Below, one piece after another: positions 15,498 to 26,192 of a stretch of 64,000 nt of DNA. The stretch spans positions 1 through 64,000 of the forward strand of contig CP140040.1 in the NCBI GenBank assembly GCA_039830025.1. The letters run 5' to 3'. Position 1 is the first letter of the stretch; each line of letters begins with the position of its first letter. Both the position numbers and the translations under genes were made by a program. This DNA comes from Buchnera aphidicola (Kaburagia rhusicola ensigallis). Lineage in GTDB: Bacteria; Pseudomonadota; Gammaproteobacteria; Enterobacterales; Enterobacteriaceae. The notes beneath the pieces are model-generated. The model was given only the letters and a program-made list of their open reading frames with translations. It had not been told where the DNA came from and did not search any database.

Positions 15498-16871
15498 ATG
15501 AATTTTGAAGATGATACTATTGTATCTAAAGTAACGCCTGAGATTCAGTGTAATATTGGAATTATTAGGATTTCTGGATCTTCAGCATCTAAAGCTTCTG
15601 TAAAGATATTAAGAAAAATACCTTTAGCAAGATATGCTAGTTATCTTCCATTTTTTGATATGTCAGGTCGAATATTAGATTATGGAATTGCGTTGTGGTT
15701 TCCTAACCCACATTCTTTTACTGGCGAAGATGTTTTGGAATTGCAAGGACATGGTAATCCAATTATAATGGATTTGTTAATTTGTAATATACTTTCTATT
15801 CCCAATATTAGGTTAGCAAAACCAGGAGAATTTTCTGAACGAGCTTTTTTGAATGAGAAAATAGATTTAGTTCAAGCAGAATCAATAGTTGACTTAATTA
15901 ATGCTACTTCTGAACAAGCAGTACATGCCGCTGTAAAGTCTTTACAAGGTGTATTTTCTTGTCATATTAATAGATTAATTAAAAAAATTAATAATTTTCG
16001 AGTTATGATAGAAACATCAATTAATTTTTCTGAAGATGAGGTAAATGTAAGTTATGAACAAAATATTGTAAGTCACATTGATAAAATTATTGATTTACTT
16101 GAAAATACTTATAACATGTCTACTCAGGGAGTAATATTACGTAAAGGGATAAAAGTAGTTATATGTGGCCATCCCAATTCAGGAAAGTCCAGTTTACTAA
16201 ATTCCTTATTATGTACTAATCGTGCAATAGTAACTGATATACCAGGTACTACTCGCGATGTTATTTATGAACGCATTAGTATTAATGGTTTATTATTTAA
16301 TTTAGTAGATACAGCTGGCTTACGTTTAACTAATCATGTAATTGAACGCATAGGAATAGAATTTGCTTGGAAAGAAATTAATTTAGCTGATCATATATTA
16401 TATGTCGTTGATGGATCTTCCAATTATGATAATCAAATTGAAACTTATACTAACTTTATTAAAACGTTGTCAAATAATGTAAGTATTACTGTTATCTTTA
16501 ATAAATCAGATCTCCAAAATTTTAGTGTTAATACTGAACATTTAAACACAAAAAATTACATGTGTACATCAACAAAAATTGGAAAAGGAATTAAAGAACT
16601 ACGCAAACATTTATATAATACTTTTAAAATTAATAATTTTTTTTGTAATAATGAAAGCATTTTTTTAGCTAGACAGCGTCATATTAATATTTTGTTAAAT
16701 GTTTTAAATTTTTTGCGAACGAGTAAAAATAATTGGACACAACATGGTAACATTGAGTTATTAGCAGAAGACATGCTTTTTTGCCAAAATCAACTAAATA
16801 ATATTACTGGTTGTCATACTTCAGATCAATTATTGTCTGATATTTTTTCCAAATTTTGCATTGGAAAATAG
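15498..16871 (+). CDS. mnmE: tRNA modification GTPase MnmE (TrmE/ThdF)
   Basis: MnmE is the GTPase partner of MnmG in wobble-uridine modification. The product has 457 residues (E. coli 454). After the N-terminal tetrahydrofolate-binding domain (DTIVSKVTP start), the G domain has G1 GHPNSGKSS near residue 222, G2 DIPGTTRDV, G3 DTAGLR and G4 NKSD. The C-terminal FCIGK motif with its conserved cysteine is intact. The next feature is a long perfect hairpin 20 bp after the stop. Confidence 0.97.
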   Translation: MNFEDDTIVSKVTPEIQCNIGIIRISGSSASKASVKILRKIPLARYASYLPFFDMSGRILDYGIALWFPNPHSFTGEDVLELQGHGNPIIMDLLICNILSIPNIRLAKPGEFSERAFLNEKIDLVQAESIVDLINATSEQAVHAAVKSLQGVFSCHINRLIKKINNFRVMIETSINFSEDEVNVSYEQNIVSHIDKIIDLLENTYNMSTQGVILRKGIKVVICGHPNSGKSSLLNSLLCTNRAIVTDIPGTTRDVIYERISINGLLFNLVDTAGLRLTNHVIERIGIEFAWKEINLADHILYVVDGSSNYDNQIETYTNFIKTLSNNVSITVIFNKSDLQNFSVNTEHLNTKNYMCTSTKIGKGIKELRKHLYNTFKINNFFCNNESIFLARQRHINILLNVLNFLRTSKNNWTQHGNIELLAEDMLFCQNQLNNITGCHTSDQLLSDIFSKFCIGK

Positions 16872-16891
16872 TCATATTGTATTTAATAGTT

Positions 16892-16956
16892 TTTGTTAAT
16901 AAAGTTGTATTTATGAAAAATTATGATTTTTTCATAAATACAACTTTATTAACAAA
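16892..16956 (+). terminator. 29-bp perfect hairpin after mnmE
   Basis: Positions 16892-16920 and 16928-16956 are exact reverse complements over 29 bp, with a 7-nt loop (TTATGAT). The stem is mostly A-T pairs. It lies 20 bp after the mnmE stop and probably ends or stabilises the rpmH-to-mnmE transcript. There is no T-run after the stem, so it is not a textbook intrinsic terminator; the T-rich part is inside the right arm. Confidence 0.65.
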
Positions 16957-17506
16957 TGACTAAGAGTTATCTGGATACAAATAAAAAAATTGAAACGCGA
17001 TATAACATTACAACATTTTTTTAGGTTTAAAGAATAAAAAGGATATATTGGAAATCTCATAGAGTTTTATGTTAAGTTCTATGCTGCGTAGTTATCTAGT
17101 CTTAATTTTTTCAAAGTTTGATATAAGAATTAAAAAATTCTAATTTATTTTGAAATGTTTTCTATTAGAAAATATTTTTTTATTTTATCCTGATGTTTTA
17201 TTTTTTTAATAGAATAATGAGTAGTATTTTTATATTAAACTTCAATACCTATAAAAAAATTGTTAAAACAAGATTTAAAAGAGCTTATGCATTTAACTAT
17301 TTTAGGAAAAGTGGAATGTATATAACATCAAAATAGGAATATGTATTAAAAAATAAAAAAGACTAAACAATACATATATCATAACTAAATATATAAATTC
17401 AAATGGAGGTAATATGTTTTTACTTTTCTAAGAATTTTTATTTTAAAAATATTACTTTATATTATTTAATGATGAATTATACAAAAATATAATTAATATA
17501 ATTTTT
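16957..17506. other. AT-rich gap without a recognisable gene
   Basis: About 550 bp between the mnmE hairpin and tRNA-Phe. I see no conserved open frame. The only notable item is a strong Shine-Dalgarno (GGAGGT, 17405-17410) followed by ATG at 17414 and only five codons (MFLLF) before TAA at 17429. This may be the relic of a lost gene. The rest looks like decayed sequence. Confidence 0.55.
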
Positions 17507-17579
<73 letters not shown>

Positions 17580-17589
17580 AAACACCTTA

Positions 17590-17618
17590 TTTAAACATCA
17601 ATGATTTATTCATGTCAA
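17590..17618 (-). promoter_or_regulatory. sigma-70-like promoter for tRNA-Phe
   Basis: On the minus strand a perfect -35 hexamer TTGACA (17613-17618) is followed after 17 bp by TTTAAA (17590-17595), a 4/6 match to TATAAT. The -10 ends 11 bp before the mature tRNA 5' end at 17579, which is a sensible distance for a short leader. Confidence 0.6.
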
Positions 17619-17779
17619 TAACTTTTTATATAAACTGAATATTTCTATGAAATATGTGTAAATTTATGATAACATAAGCATGTTCCTTGCTTTCTTTATA
17701 ATAAAAAATACAAAATCAATATTTTTATCAATAAGTTTTTCCTAAATATATTTATAAATAATAATTTTTTTTATTAATA

Positions 17780-17806
17780 CTTGAAAGTTTAGATTAAGGT
17801 CCATAT
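17780..17806 (+). promoter_or_regulatory. heat-shock (sigma-32) type promoter of groESL
   Basis: CTTGAAA (17780-17786) is followed after 12 bp by GTCCATAT (17799-17806), a good match to the sigma-32 consensus CTTGAAA and CCCCATNT. Transcription would start near 17813, leaving a leader of about 60 nt with the AAAGGAG site before groES. The gene for sigma-32, rpoH, is also in this window, at 23365. Confidence 0.7.
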
Positions 17807-17875
17807 ATCTTATAGCAGGAAGTGTTAAAGTTTAAATAGTTTTAAATTTTAATTTCTAAAAGGAGAATATATTAA

Positions 17876-18169
17876 ATGAAAATTCGTCCATTGCATGATC
17901 GTGTTATTGTCAAACGACAAGAGACAGAATCTAAATCAGCAGGTGGAATTGTACTCACAGGATCTGCTGCAGCGAAATCTACTCGAGGTAAAGTAATTGC
18001 TGTTGGTAACGGTCGTATTCTAGATAATGGTAATGTAAAGCCGTTAGATGTGCAAATTGGTGATACAGTCATTTTTAACGAAGGTTATGGCGCAAAAATA
18101 GAGAAAATTGATAACGAAGAATTATTAATTTTAACTGAAAGTGATATATTAGCAATTGTTGAAAATTAA
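17876..18169 (+). CDS. groES: co-chaperonin GroES
   Basis: GroES is the heptameric lid of the GroEL folding chamber. The product has 97 residues, as in E. coli, starting [16 protein letters not shown]. The mobile loop around residues 17-34 ([14 protein letters not shown]) and the C-terminal [12 protein letters not shown] are typical. AAAGGAG precedes the ATG. It is 53 bp upstream of groEL in the standard operon. Confidence 0.98.
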   Translation: MKIRPLHDRVIVKRQETESKSAGGIVLTGSAAAKSTRGKVIAVGNGRILDNGNVKPLDVQIGDTVIFNEGYGAKIEKIDNEELLILTESDILAIVEN

Positions 18170-18210
18170 TTTTTTAATATTTGCTAAGTAAAATTAAACT
18201 TTAAGTTTAA

Positions 18211-19869
<1,659 letters not shown>

Positions 19870-19909
19870 TGGTTCTTTAAAGATTTTTAAAAGTACATTA
19901 ATTTTAATG

Positions 19910-19945
19910 TTTCTCTCCTTTATGCGTAATAATTTAGGAGAGAAA
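19910..19945 (+). terminator. groESL transcription terminator
   Basis: A perfect 10-bp stem (TTTCTCTCCT with AGGAGAGAAA) with a 16-nt loop lies 41 bp after the groEL stop and is followed by TGTTGTCTTTTAGTTTT. It is the most GC-containing structure in the gap and the likely end of the operon. Confidence 0.7.
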
Positions 19946-20391
19946 TGTTGTCTTTTAGTTTTATAATTGAATGACATTTTCCTGGATATTATTTATTAAT
20001 TAATATTAAGATGTATATATTTAACATTATTTTATTTTAAGAGGGTTATATCAAGTATTAATGACCATTTTTATATTTTGGGAAAAGTTTTAATAATTAT
20101 TTTTTTTATTCTTCATGTAATTATATTGTTTTTTAAAGTTAGAATTTGTTTTTTAATAATCTTTAATAAAAATATACATTCAATAAATTTGCAATTAAAT
20201 AGTATATATTAAAAAATTTTTATAATTTTATTATATTACATAAAATATTTTATAATATTATATTACAATAATTGTATACTAATTTTAATAATTTTTTAAA
20301 AATATAATATTTTATCAATTAATTTATAACTATGAAAATATAAAATATTTCTATTTTAATAAAGTAGTCATAATTTTGTTATTTAAACATC
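19946..20391. other. gap at the expected efp position
   Basis: About 450 bp between the groESL terminator and the end of dnaC. In the Buchnera gene order that I recall, efp lies here. The stretch is almost pure A/T and has no open frame of note. I see no recognisable remnant of EF-P. Confidence 0.5.
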
Positions 20392-21129
20392 TTAGTATTT
20401 ATTTCCTTTTATGCGTCTTCTATAACTTTCCCATTCGAAAGTTAACCATAGTCCATTTCCTAATCGCATTCGGTCAATAACTCGTTCACCTAAAAGTGAT
20501 TTTAATCCTCTATAGTCTAAATTAGATAACATTCCTGTGGAACGTTTAGATGATGATCTTCTATTTATAATTTGATTAATAATTACTTTTTCGTATCTTG
20601 ACTCTGTTTGTACTCCTATTTCATCTATCATTAGTAAATCTACATTGCTCAAATTATTTAATAAGTTTTCCTCAGTTATATTACAATTGCCATTAAAAGT
20701 TTCTTTCATATTTGACATTAAATCTGCAACTGTTATAATTAATACACTGCTTCCGTTTAAAATTAAATAATTTCCTATCGCAGAAGCAAGATGATTTTTA
20801 CCTGTTCCTGGTTTTCCAGAAAAAATAAAACTTGCTATACTTTTATTAAATTCTTGAGCATATCTTTCAGCTGCTTTCACTACTTTTTTGTGACCTTCAT
20901 GTTCTACACGATAATTTTTAAAAGAGCAATTTACATATAATTCTTGAATTCCAGACCTGTCTAAAATACGTTGTATTTTTTTTTCTTTGTTTTTTTTTAA
21001 AATGGCATCGGATGATAATCTTCCTTGTTCTTGATTCCATGATAGAAGATCTTCATCATTTTGAAATTTAGGTTTGATATGTTTAGGTATTAAACATTGA
21101 AGACGTTTTAAAAATTTTTTATTGTTCAT
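20392..21129 (-). CDS. dnaC: DNA replication protein DnaC (helicase loader)
   Basis: DnaC loads the DnaB helicase during replication initiation and restart. The product has 245 residues, exactly the E. coli length, and aligns throughout. The AAA+ Walker A motif SGKPGTGKNHLA is near residue 104, Walker B is in NVDLLMIDEIG near residue 168, and the arginine-rich LLGERVIDRMRLGN follows. Its usual partner gene dnaT is not adjacent. Its retention matters because dnaA is missing from its usual place. Confidence 0.96.
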   Translation of the reverse strand: MNNKKFLKRLQCLIPKHIKPKFQNDEDLLSWNQEQGRLSSDAILKKNKEKKIQRILDRSGIQELYVNCSFKNYRVEHEGHKKVVKAAERYAQEFNKSIASFIFSGKPGTGKNHLASAIGNYLILNGSSVLIITVADLMSNMKETFNGNCNITEENLLNNLSNVDLLMIDEIGVQTESRYEKVIINQIINRRSSSKRSTGMLSNLDYRGLKSLLGERVIDRMRLGNGLWLTFEWESYRRRIKGNKY

Positions 21130-21317
21130 TGTTATTTTGAGATTATTTTTAATATTTCAAGATATAAGATGTTTCTTCAATATTATTAAAATGTGTTATT
21201 TTATTGATGCAATACATGTTTATAAATTATTGTATTAATTGGATATTATATTTTTTAATATTACAAATAAATTCATTATTTCTCATAAGTTATTTTAATT
21301 AGTTTAATATTAAAAAT

Positions 21318-21889
21318 TTAGATATATTTTTGACATATATAAAGCTGATAACTAACTCTTGATGTTGTTTTTTCTTTATACAATATCCAATTGTGAGGTA
21401 TGAACAGAGTTTTAGGCGTTTTTTCTTTTTCTATATATATTAACGAATATTTTTTAGTGTATTTATATTTTTCCAATTGAATAATAGCACGTTGTAGCAA
21501 TTTAGTTTGGAATGGAGGATCTAAAAATATAATATCATAAGGTTTTCTTTTTTTTTTAACCAATTAATTGCGTTAGAATGTATAATTTCAATATTTGATT
21601 TATTCAATGTTATAAATATTTTTTTTAGTTTTTGTATTATGTTTTTATGTTTTTCTATAAAAGTTACAAATGAAGCATAACGAGAAATTGCTTCTATTCC
21701 TAATGCTCCACTTCCGGCAAAACAATCTAAACAATTAGCATTAATAATTCTTTTATTAATCCAATTAAATAGTGTTTCTCTCATACGATCAGTTGTAGGA
21801 CGTATTTTATAGGATTTTTTTATTGAAATCTTATGTCCTCGAAATTCTCCACTGATAATTCGAATATTACTTTTTTTAATTTTTTTCAT
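21318..21889 (-). pseudogene. rsmD: 16S rRNA (guanine966-N2)-methyltransferase RsmD, frameshifted at poly(A)
   Basis: RsmD methylates G966 of 16S rRNA. The gene is split into two frames. The first (21521-21889) carries the N-terminus, RPTTDRMRETLFNW and the SAM-binding CLDCFAGSGALGIEA. The second (from about 21563 to 21318) carries the catalytic motif FLDPPF and the C-terminus. The break is at an A10 run (minus strand, 21548-21557). Eleven A's would join the frames into about 190 residues (E. coli 198), with similarity continuing across the junction. The gene may still be partly functional through transcriptional slippage, so 'pseudogene' is a sequence-level label only. Confidence 0.85.
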
Positions 21890-22028
21890 TTTGGTATTTT
21901 TTATTCATTATATGTATAATTATATGATTATGTAATAAAAGCAAAGTTTAAATATTACGTATATTAATATGTATTATATTATATTAAGTGCAATCAGTCA
22001 TGTATATGAAATAGTAAGGAATAGTATA

Positions 22029-23207
22029 ATGTTAAAAAATAATAAAAGTAAGCTTAAAAAATTTTTTTCTTGGTTTAATCCTAAAAAAAAATCTAGTAAA
22101 GAAGAAGATAAAATTGATGCTATGGATTTAAAAGGCAAAAAAGTATTAAAAAAAAGTTTATTGAATTGTAATATTTCGCATAAAAATGAATGTATGATAC
22201 CAAGTCAAACACAAGATAATTTAACATGCATTAAAAAAATTAAAAATCATGATATAAAAAGTATCGTGTCTTCTATAAATTATGAGAAAAAGGGAATATT
22301 TTCAATATTAGCAAAGAAATTATCTAAAACTAAGAAAAATCTTGGACTGAAAATTTACAATTTATTTTCCAAAAAAGAAATAGATAATTCTATTTTTAAT
22401 AACATTTCTGAACAACTTTTAATGTCTGATATTGGTTTAGAAACTACAAATATATTAGTTAATGCTTTGGAAAAAGAAGTATATTTTAAAAATATCAAAA
22501 ATAGTGAAATTGTTTTGTCTTTATTAAAGAAAAACATGATCGATATTTTAAAGAAAGTTGAAAAGCCATTGGATATAATATCAAAGAAACCATTTTCAAT
22601 ATTAATTGTAGGTGTAAACGGTGTAGGAAAAACTTCTATTATTGGTAAACTTACTCATATTTTTAAAAATGAAGGAAAATCAGTAATGTTAGCTGCCGGT
22701 GATACATTTAGAGCTGCTGCTATTGATCAGTTAAAAATATTAGGAAAAAAAAATTCAGTTCCAGTAATATCGCAACAATCTGGAGCAGATCCTGCTGCAG
22801 TAATTTTTGATGCATTTCAAGCTGCAAAATCTAAAAATGTCGATATTTTAATAGCTGATACTGCAGGTCGATTACATAATAAAGTCAATTTAATGGAAGA
22901 ATTAAAAAAAATTAAAAGAGTATTAAAGAAATTAGACTATTCTGCTCCTGATGAAATCATATTGGTACTAGATTCGTGTATAGGTCAAAATTCAATAAAA
23001 CAAGCTAGTATTTTTAATAAAGAACTAGGCATAACTGGTTTGGCAATTACAAAATTAGATGGTACATCCAGAGGTGGAGCGATATTTTCTATAGCTCATC
23101 GATTATCTATTCCTATTAGATATATTAGTTTTGGAGAAAAGATGGAAGATATACATCATTTTAACAGTAAAATTTTTGTAAATGCTATTTTTTCTAAAAA
23201 TATTTAA
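22029..23207 (+). CDS. ftsY: signal recognition particle receptor FtsY
   Basis: FtsY is the membrane-associated GTPase that receives ribosome-SRP complexes. The frame is open from 21969, but AAGGA at 22016-22020 and the N-terminal MLKNNKSKLKKFFSWF favour the ATG at 22029, giving 392 residues. That is shorter than E. coli (497) because the acidic A domain is reduced and here is mostly basic. The NG domain is complete: GVNGVGKTS, DTFRAAAIDQL, DTAGRLHNK and TKLDGTSRGG. It is divergent from rsmD and upstream of rpoH, as in E. coli without ftsE/ftsX. Confidence 0.96.
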   Translation: MLKNNKSKLKKFFSWFNPKKKSSKEEDKIDAMDLKGKKVLKKSLLNCNISHKNECMIPSQTQDNLTCIKKIKNHDIKSIVSSINYEKKGIFSILAKKLSKTKKNLGLKIYNLFSKKEIDNSIFNNISEQLLMSDIGLETTNILVNALEKEVYFKNIKNSEIVLSLLKKNMIDILKKVEKPLDIISKKPFSILIVGVNGVGKTSIIGKLTHIFKNEGKSVMLAAGDTFRAAAIDQLKILGKKNSVPVISQQSGADPAAVIFDAFQAAKSKNVDILIADTAGRLHNKVNLMEELKKIKRVLKKLDYSAPDEIILVLDSCIGQNSIKQASIFNKELGITGLAITKLDGTSRGGAIFSIAHRLSIPIRYISFGEKMEDIHHFNSKIFVNAIFSKNI

Positions 23208-23364
23208 ATTACTTTTTTAATAATAAAAAAAAGACATGAGCATATTTTTTAAAAATAGCATTTATAGATATACATTTAATTTTTTAATTTTTATTTGATT
23301 ATATTAGTAATATTACAATAATATAGTATATAATGAGTCATATTTTTTGGTATTTGGATTACAA

Positions 23365-24222
23365 ATGACTAAGAACATGAAAATGTTAGCAACAATTTCA
23401 TTAGGTAATTTAGAAGCATACATTAAAGCAGCTAATTCCTGGCCAATGTTATCTGAAAAAGAAGAGAAAACTCTTTCAAGAAGATTGTATTATCAAAGTG
23501 ATTTAGAGGCAGCAAAAATATTAATTTTATCTCATTTAAGATTTGTAATTCATGTTTCTAGAAATTATTCGGGATATGGATTATTGCAATCAGATTTAAT
23601 TCAAGAGGGAAATATTGGGTTAATGAAAGCTGTTCGTCGTTTTAATCCAGAAGTAGGTGTTCGACTAGTATCATTTGCTGTTCATTGGATTAAGTCTGAA
23701 ATTCATGAATATGTATTAAAAAATTGGAGAATTGTAAAAGTAGCTACTACTAAATCACAAAGAAAATTATTTTTTAATCTTCGCAAAGTAAAAAGAAGAT
23801 TGGGATGGTTTAGTGACAGTGAGTTAGAATTAGTTGCTCGTGAATTAGGGGTAAAAAGTGAAGATGTAAGAGAAATGGAATCTCGCATGTCAGCGCAAGA
23901 TATAGCTTTGCATCCTATCGTAAATGAAAGTTTAGGAGGTGGAAAATTAATGAATGTTGCACCTTACTTAAAAGATAATTTGTCTAATTTTGCCAATGAA
24001 GTAGAGGAAAATAATTGGGAAAAACATACTTCTAACAAGTTAAGTAATGCTTTATCAAGATTAGATGAAAGAAGTAGACACATTATTAATGCACGATGGT
24101 TAGATAATAATAATAAAGTTACTTTGCAGACTATTGCAAATAGTTACGGAATATCTGCAGAAAGAGTTCGTCAATTAGAAAAAAACGCGATGAAAAAGTT
24201 ACGAATTGCTATAGAAACATAA
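23365..24222 (+). CDS. rpoH: RNA polymerase sigma factor RpoH (sigma-32)
   Basis: RpoH directs RNA polymerase to heat-shock promoters. A TTG at 23347 extends the frame, but the ATG at 23365 (MTKNMKM) aligns with the E. coli start and gives 285 residues (E. coli 284). Region 2 ([34 protein letters not shown]), the RpoH box ([10 protein letters not shown]) and region 4.2 ([14 protein letters not shown]) are all intact. A likely target, the groESL promoter, is 5.5 kb upstream. Confidence 0.97.
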   Translation: MTKNMKMLATISLGNLEAYIKAANSWPMLSEKEEKTLSRRLYYQSDLEAAKILILSHLRFVIHVSRNYSGYGLLQSDLIQEGNIGLMKAVRRFNPEVGVRLVSFAVHWIKSEIHEYVLKNWRIVKVATTKSQRKLFFNLRKVKRRLGWFSDSELELVARELGVKSEDVREMESRMSAQDIALHPIVNESLGGGKLMNVAPYLKDNLSNFANEVEENNWEKHTSNKLSNALSRLDERSRHIINARWLDNNNKVTLQTIANSYGISAERVRQLEKNAMKKLRIAIET

Positions 24223-24297
24223 TAATGCTTATGCATTTCATTAATTAAATATTTTGTAATTTTTAAAAATTATTTCCATTACATATTTTAGTTGATA

Positions 24298-26130
24298 TTA
24301 TTCTACTGTCACTGATTTTGCTAAATTTCTAGGTTGATCTATATTTTTGTTTTTTATTAAAGCAGTATAATATGCTAAAAGTTGTAATGAAACCGAATAA
24401 ACAATTGGCGAAATTAAGTTTTCTACATAAGGAAATCGTATAATATTACTATTTTTATTGAATTGGGTATATTGATCTGATAGGATATAAATTAATCCTT
24501 TTCTAGAATAGATTTCTTCTATGTTTAATTTTATTTTTTCTAATAAATGGTTATTTGGAGCAATTACGATGATTGGAATTTTTGAATCTACTAAAGCTAA
24601 AGGGCCATGTTTTAATTCTCCAATTGGATATCCTTCTGCATGAATATATGAAATTTCTTTCATTTTTAATGCCCCTTCCATTGCAATAGGATATTGTTCT
24701 CCTTTGCCTAAAAATAAAATGTTTTCTTTATTAAATATTTTTGTAGCTAAAGAATAAATGATATTTTTACACTTTAAAATGTCTTTAATTCTATTTGGTA
24801 GATAATGCAATATATTTACTATTTTCTTTTCTAGTTTTAAGTTTTTATTTTTTAAATGAATAAATTTTGCTACTAACATTAGTAATACCGTTAATTGTGT
24901 TGTAAATGCTTTAGTAGATGCAACACCTACTTCTATTCCTGCATAAGTAAGTAAGGAAAAGTCTGATTCATGTACTAACGATGAACTTTTTGAATTAGAA
25001 ATTACTAACGATCCTAAATATTTAAATTTTTTTGAAATTCTTAAAGCAGTTAAATTATCAGCCGTTTCTCCAGATTGCGATAGTATTAGAAATAAACTAT
25101 TTTTTCTAACAACAAATTTTCTATAGCAAAATTCTGAAGCAGTTTCAACATCACACGATATCATGGCTAATGATTCAAACCAATATTTCGATACTAATCC
25201 AGCGTGATAAGATGTTCCACATGCTATAATTTGGATGTGTTCTGTTTTAAATAACAGTTCATCAGCTTTTATATTTAATTCGGAAAAGTAGACTGTTTTA
25301 TTTTTTTTTAATCGGTTTAAAAGAGTATTATATATGGAATTGGGTTGTTCATATATTTCTTTTTCTGTATAATGTCGAAATAATCCTTTATTGATATCAA
25401 TATTATTATTTTGAGAGTATATTTCTTCTCTTTTTTGAGATACTCCGTTTTTATTGACAATAGTAATATCATTACTAGTTAATAGCGCAATGTCACCTTC
25501 ATTTAAGTATATAAAACGTTTTGTAACATCTAATAATGCTAATTGATCAGAAGCAATATAATTTTCTTTTTTTCCTATTCCTATTAATAATGGACTTCCT
25601 GATCGTACTGCTAGTAATATTTCAGGATTTTTAGTATCCATTATTACCATACTGTAGTTTCCTTTTAGTTTTTTAGTGACGTTTTGGATCACTGTTAGAA
25701 GATGTGTTTCTTTTTCTTGAATTTGCATAAAATTAATTAGATGAGCAATTACTTCTGTATCAGTATCAGAAGAAAAATGATATCCATTCTTTTGCAAGTT
25801 TTGCTTAATATTTTTATAATTTTCAATAAAGCCATTGTGGACTATAGAAATATTATCAGATATGTGAGGGTGTGCGTTTTTTACTAATGCTTGTCCATGT
25901 GTAGCCCATCTGGTATGCGCCATACCTATATTTCCAGATAAATGGATTTTTTCAATTATGTTAATTAAATTATGTACTTTTCCTTGAGCTCGGAAACGCA
26001 AAATTTTGTTTTGATTATTAATAATAGCTAATCCTGAAGAATCGTATCCTCTATATTCTAATCGAACCATTCCTTTTTTTAGTGTTGGTATTACATTTTT
26101 TTGTGCAACGATAGCAATAATTCCACACAT
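24298..26130 (-). CDS. glmS: glutamine-fructose-6-phosphate aminotransferase
   Basis: GlmS makes glucosamine-6-phosphate, the first step towards UDP-GlcNAc for peptidoglycan. The product has 610 residues (E. coli 609). Cys2 of the glutaminase domain follows the initiator (MCGIIAIV). The family segments EYRGYDSSG and HTRWATHG are present, and the two SIS domains include CGTSYHAG and SQSGETADN. The C-terminal KSVTVE carries the catalytic lysine. It lies 62 bp after glmU, as in the E. coli glmUS operon. Confidence 0.98.
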   Translation of the reverse strand: MCGIIAIVAQKNVIPTLKKGMVRLEYRGYDSSGLAIINNQNKILRFRAQGKVHNLINIIEKIHLSGNIGMAHTRWATHGQALVKNAHPHISDNISIVHNGFIENYKNIKQNLQKNGYHFSSDTDTEVIAHLINFMQIQEKETHLLTVIQNVTKKLKGNYSMVIMDTKNPEILLAVRSGSPLLIGIGKKENYIASDQLALLDVTKRFIYLNEGDIALLTSNDITIVNKNGVSQKREEIYSQNNNIDINKGLFRHYTEKEIYEQPNSIYNTLLNRLKKNKTVYFSELNIKADELLFKTEHIQIIACGTSYHAGLVSKYWFESLAMISCDVETASEFCYRKFVVRKNSLFLILSQSGETADNLTALRISKKFKYLGSLVISNSKSSSLVHESDFSLLTYAGIEVGVASTKAFTTQLTVLLMLVAKFIHLKNKNLKLEKKIVNILHYLPNRIKDILKCKNIIYSLATKIFNKENILFLGKGEQYPIAMEGALKMKEISYIHAEGYPIGELKHGPLALVDSKIPIIVIAPNNHLLEKIKLNIEEIYSRKGLIYILSDQYTQFNKNSNIIRFPYVENLISPIVYSVSLQLLAYYTALIKNKNIDQPRNLAKSVTVE

Positions 26131-26192
26131 ATTATATCCTATAATGGAAAATTCATATTTTATTTATTGAAAAATAATTTTTTTGTTTTTTA

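Noticed and set aside
24223..24297. Terminator between convergent rpoH and glmS
   Set aside because: Only a 5-bp inverted repeat (AATGC/GCATT) is present, too weak to support a call.
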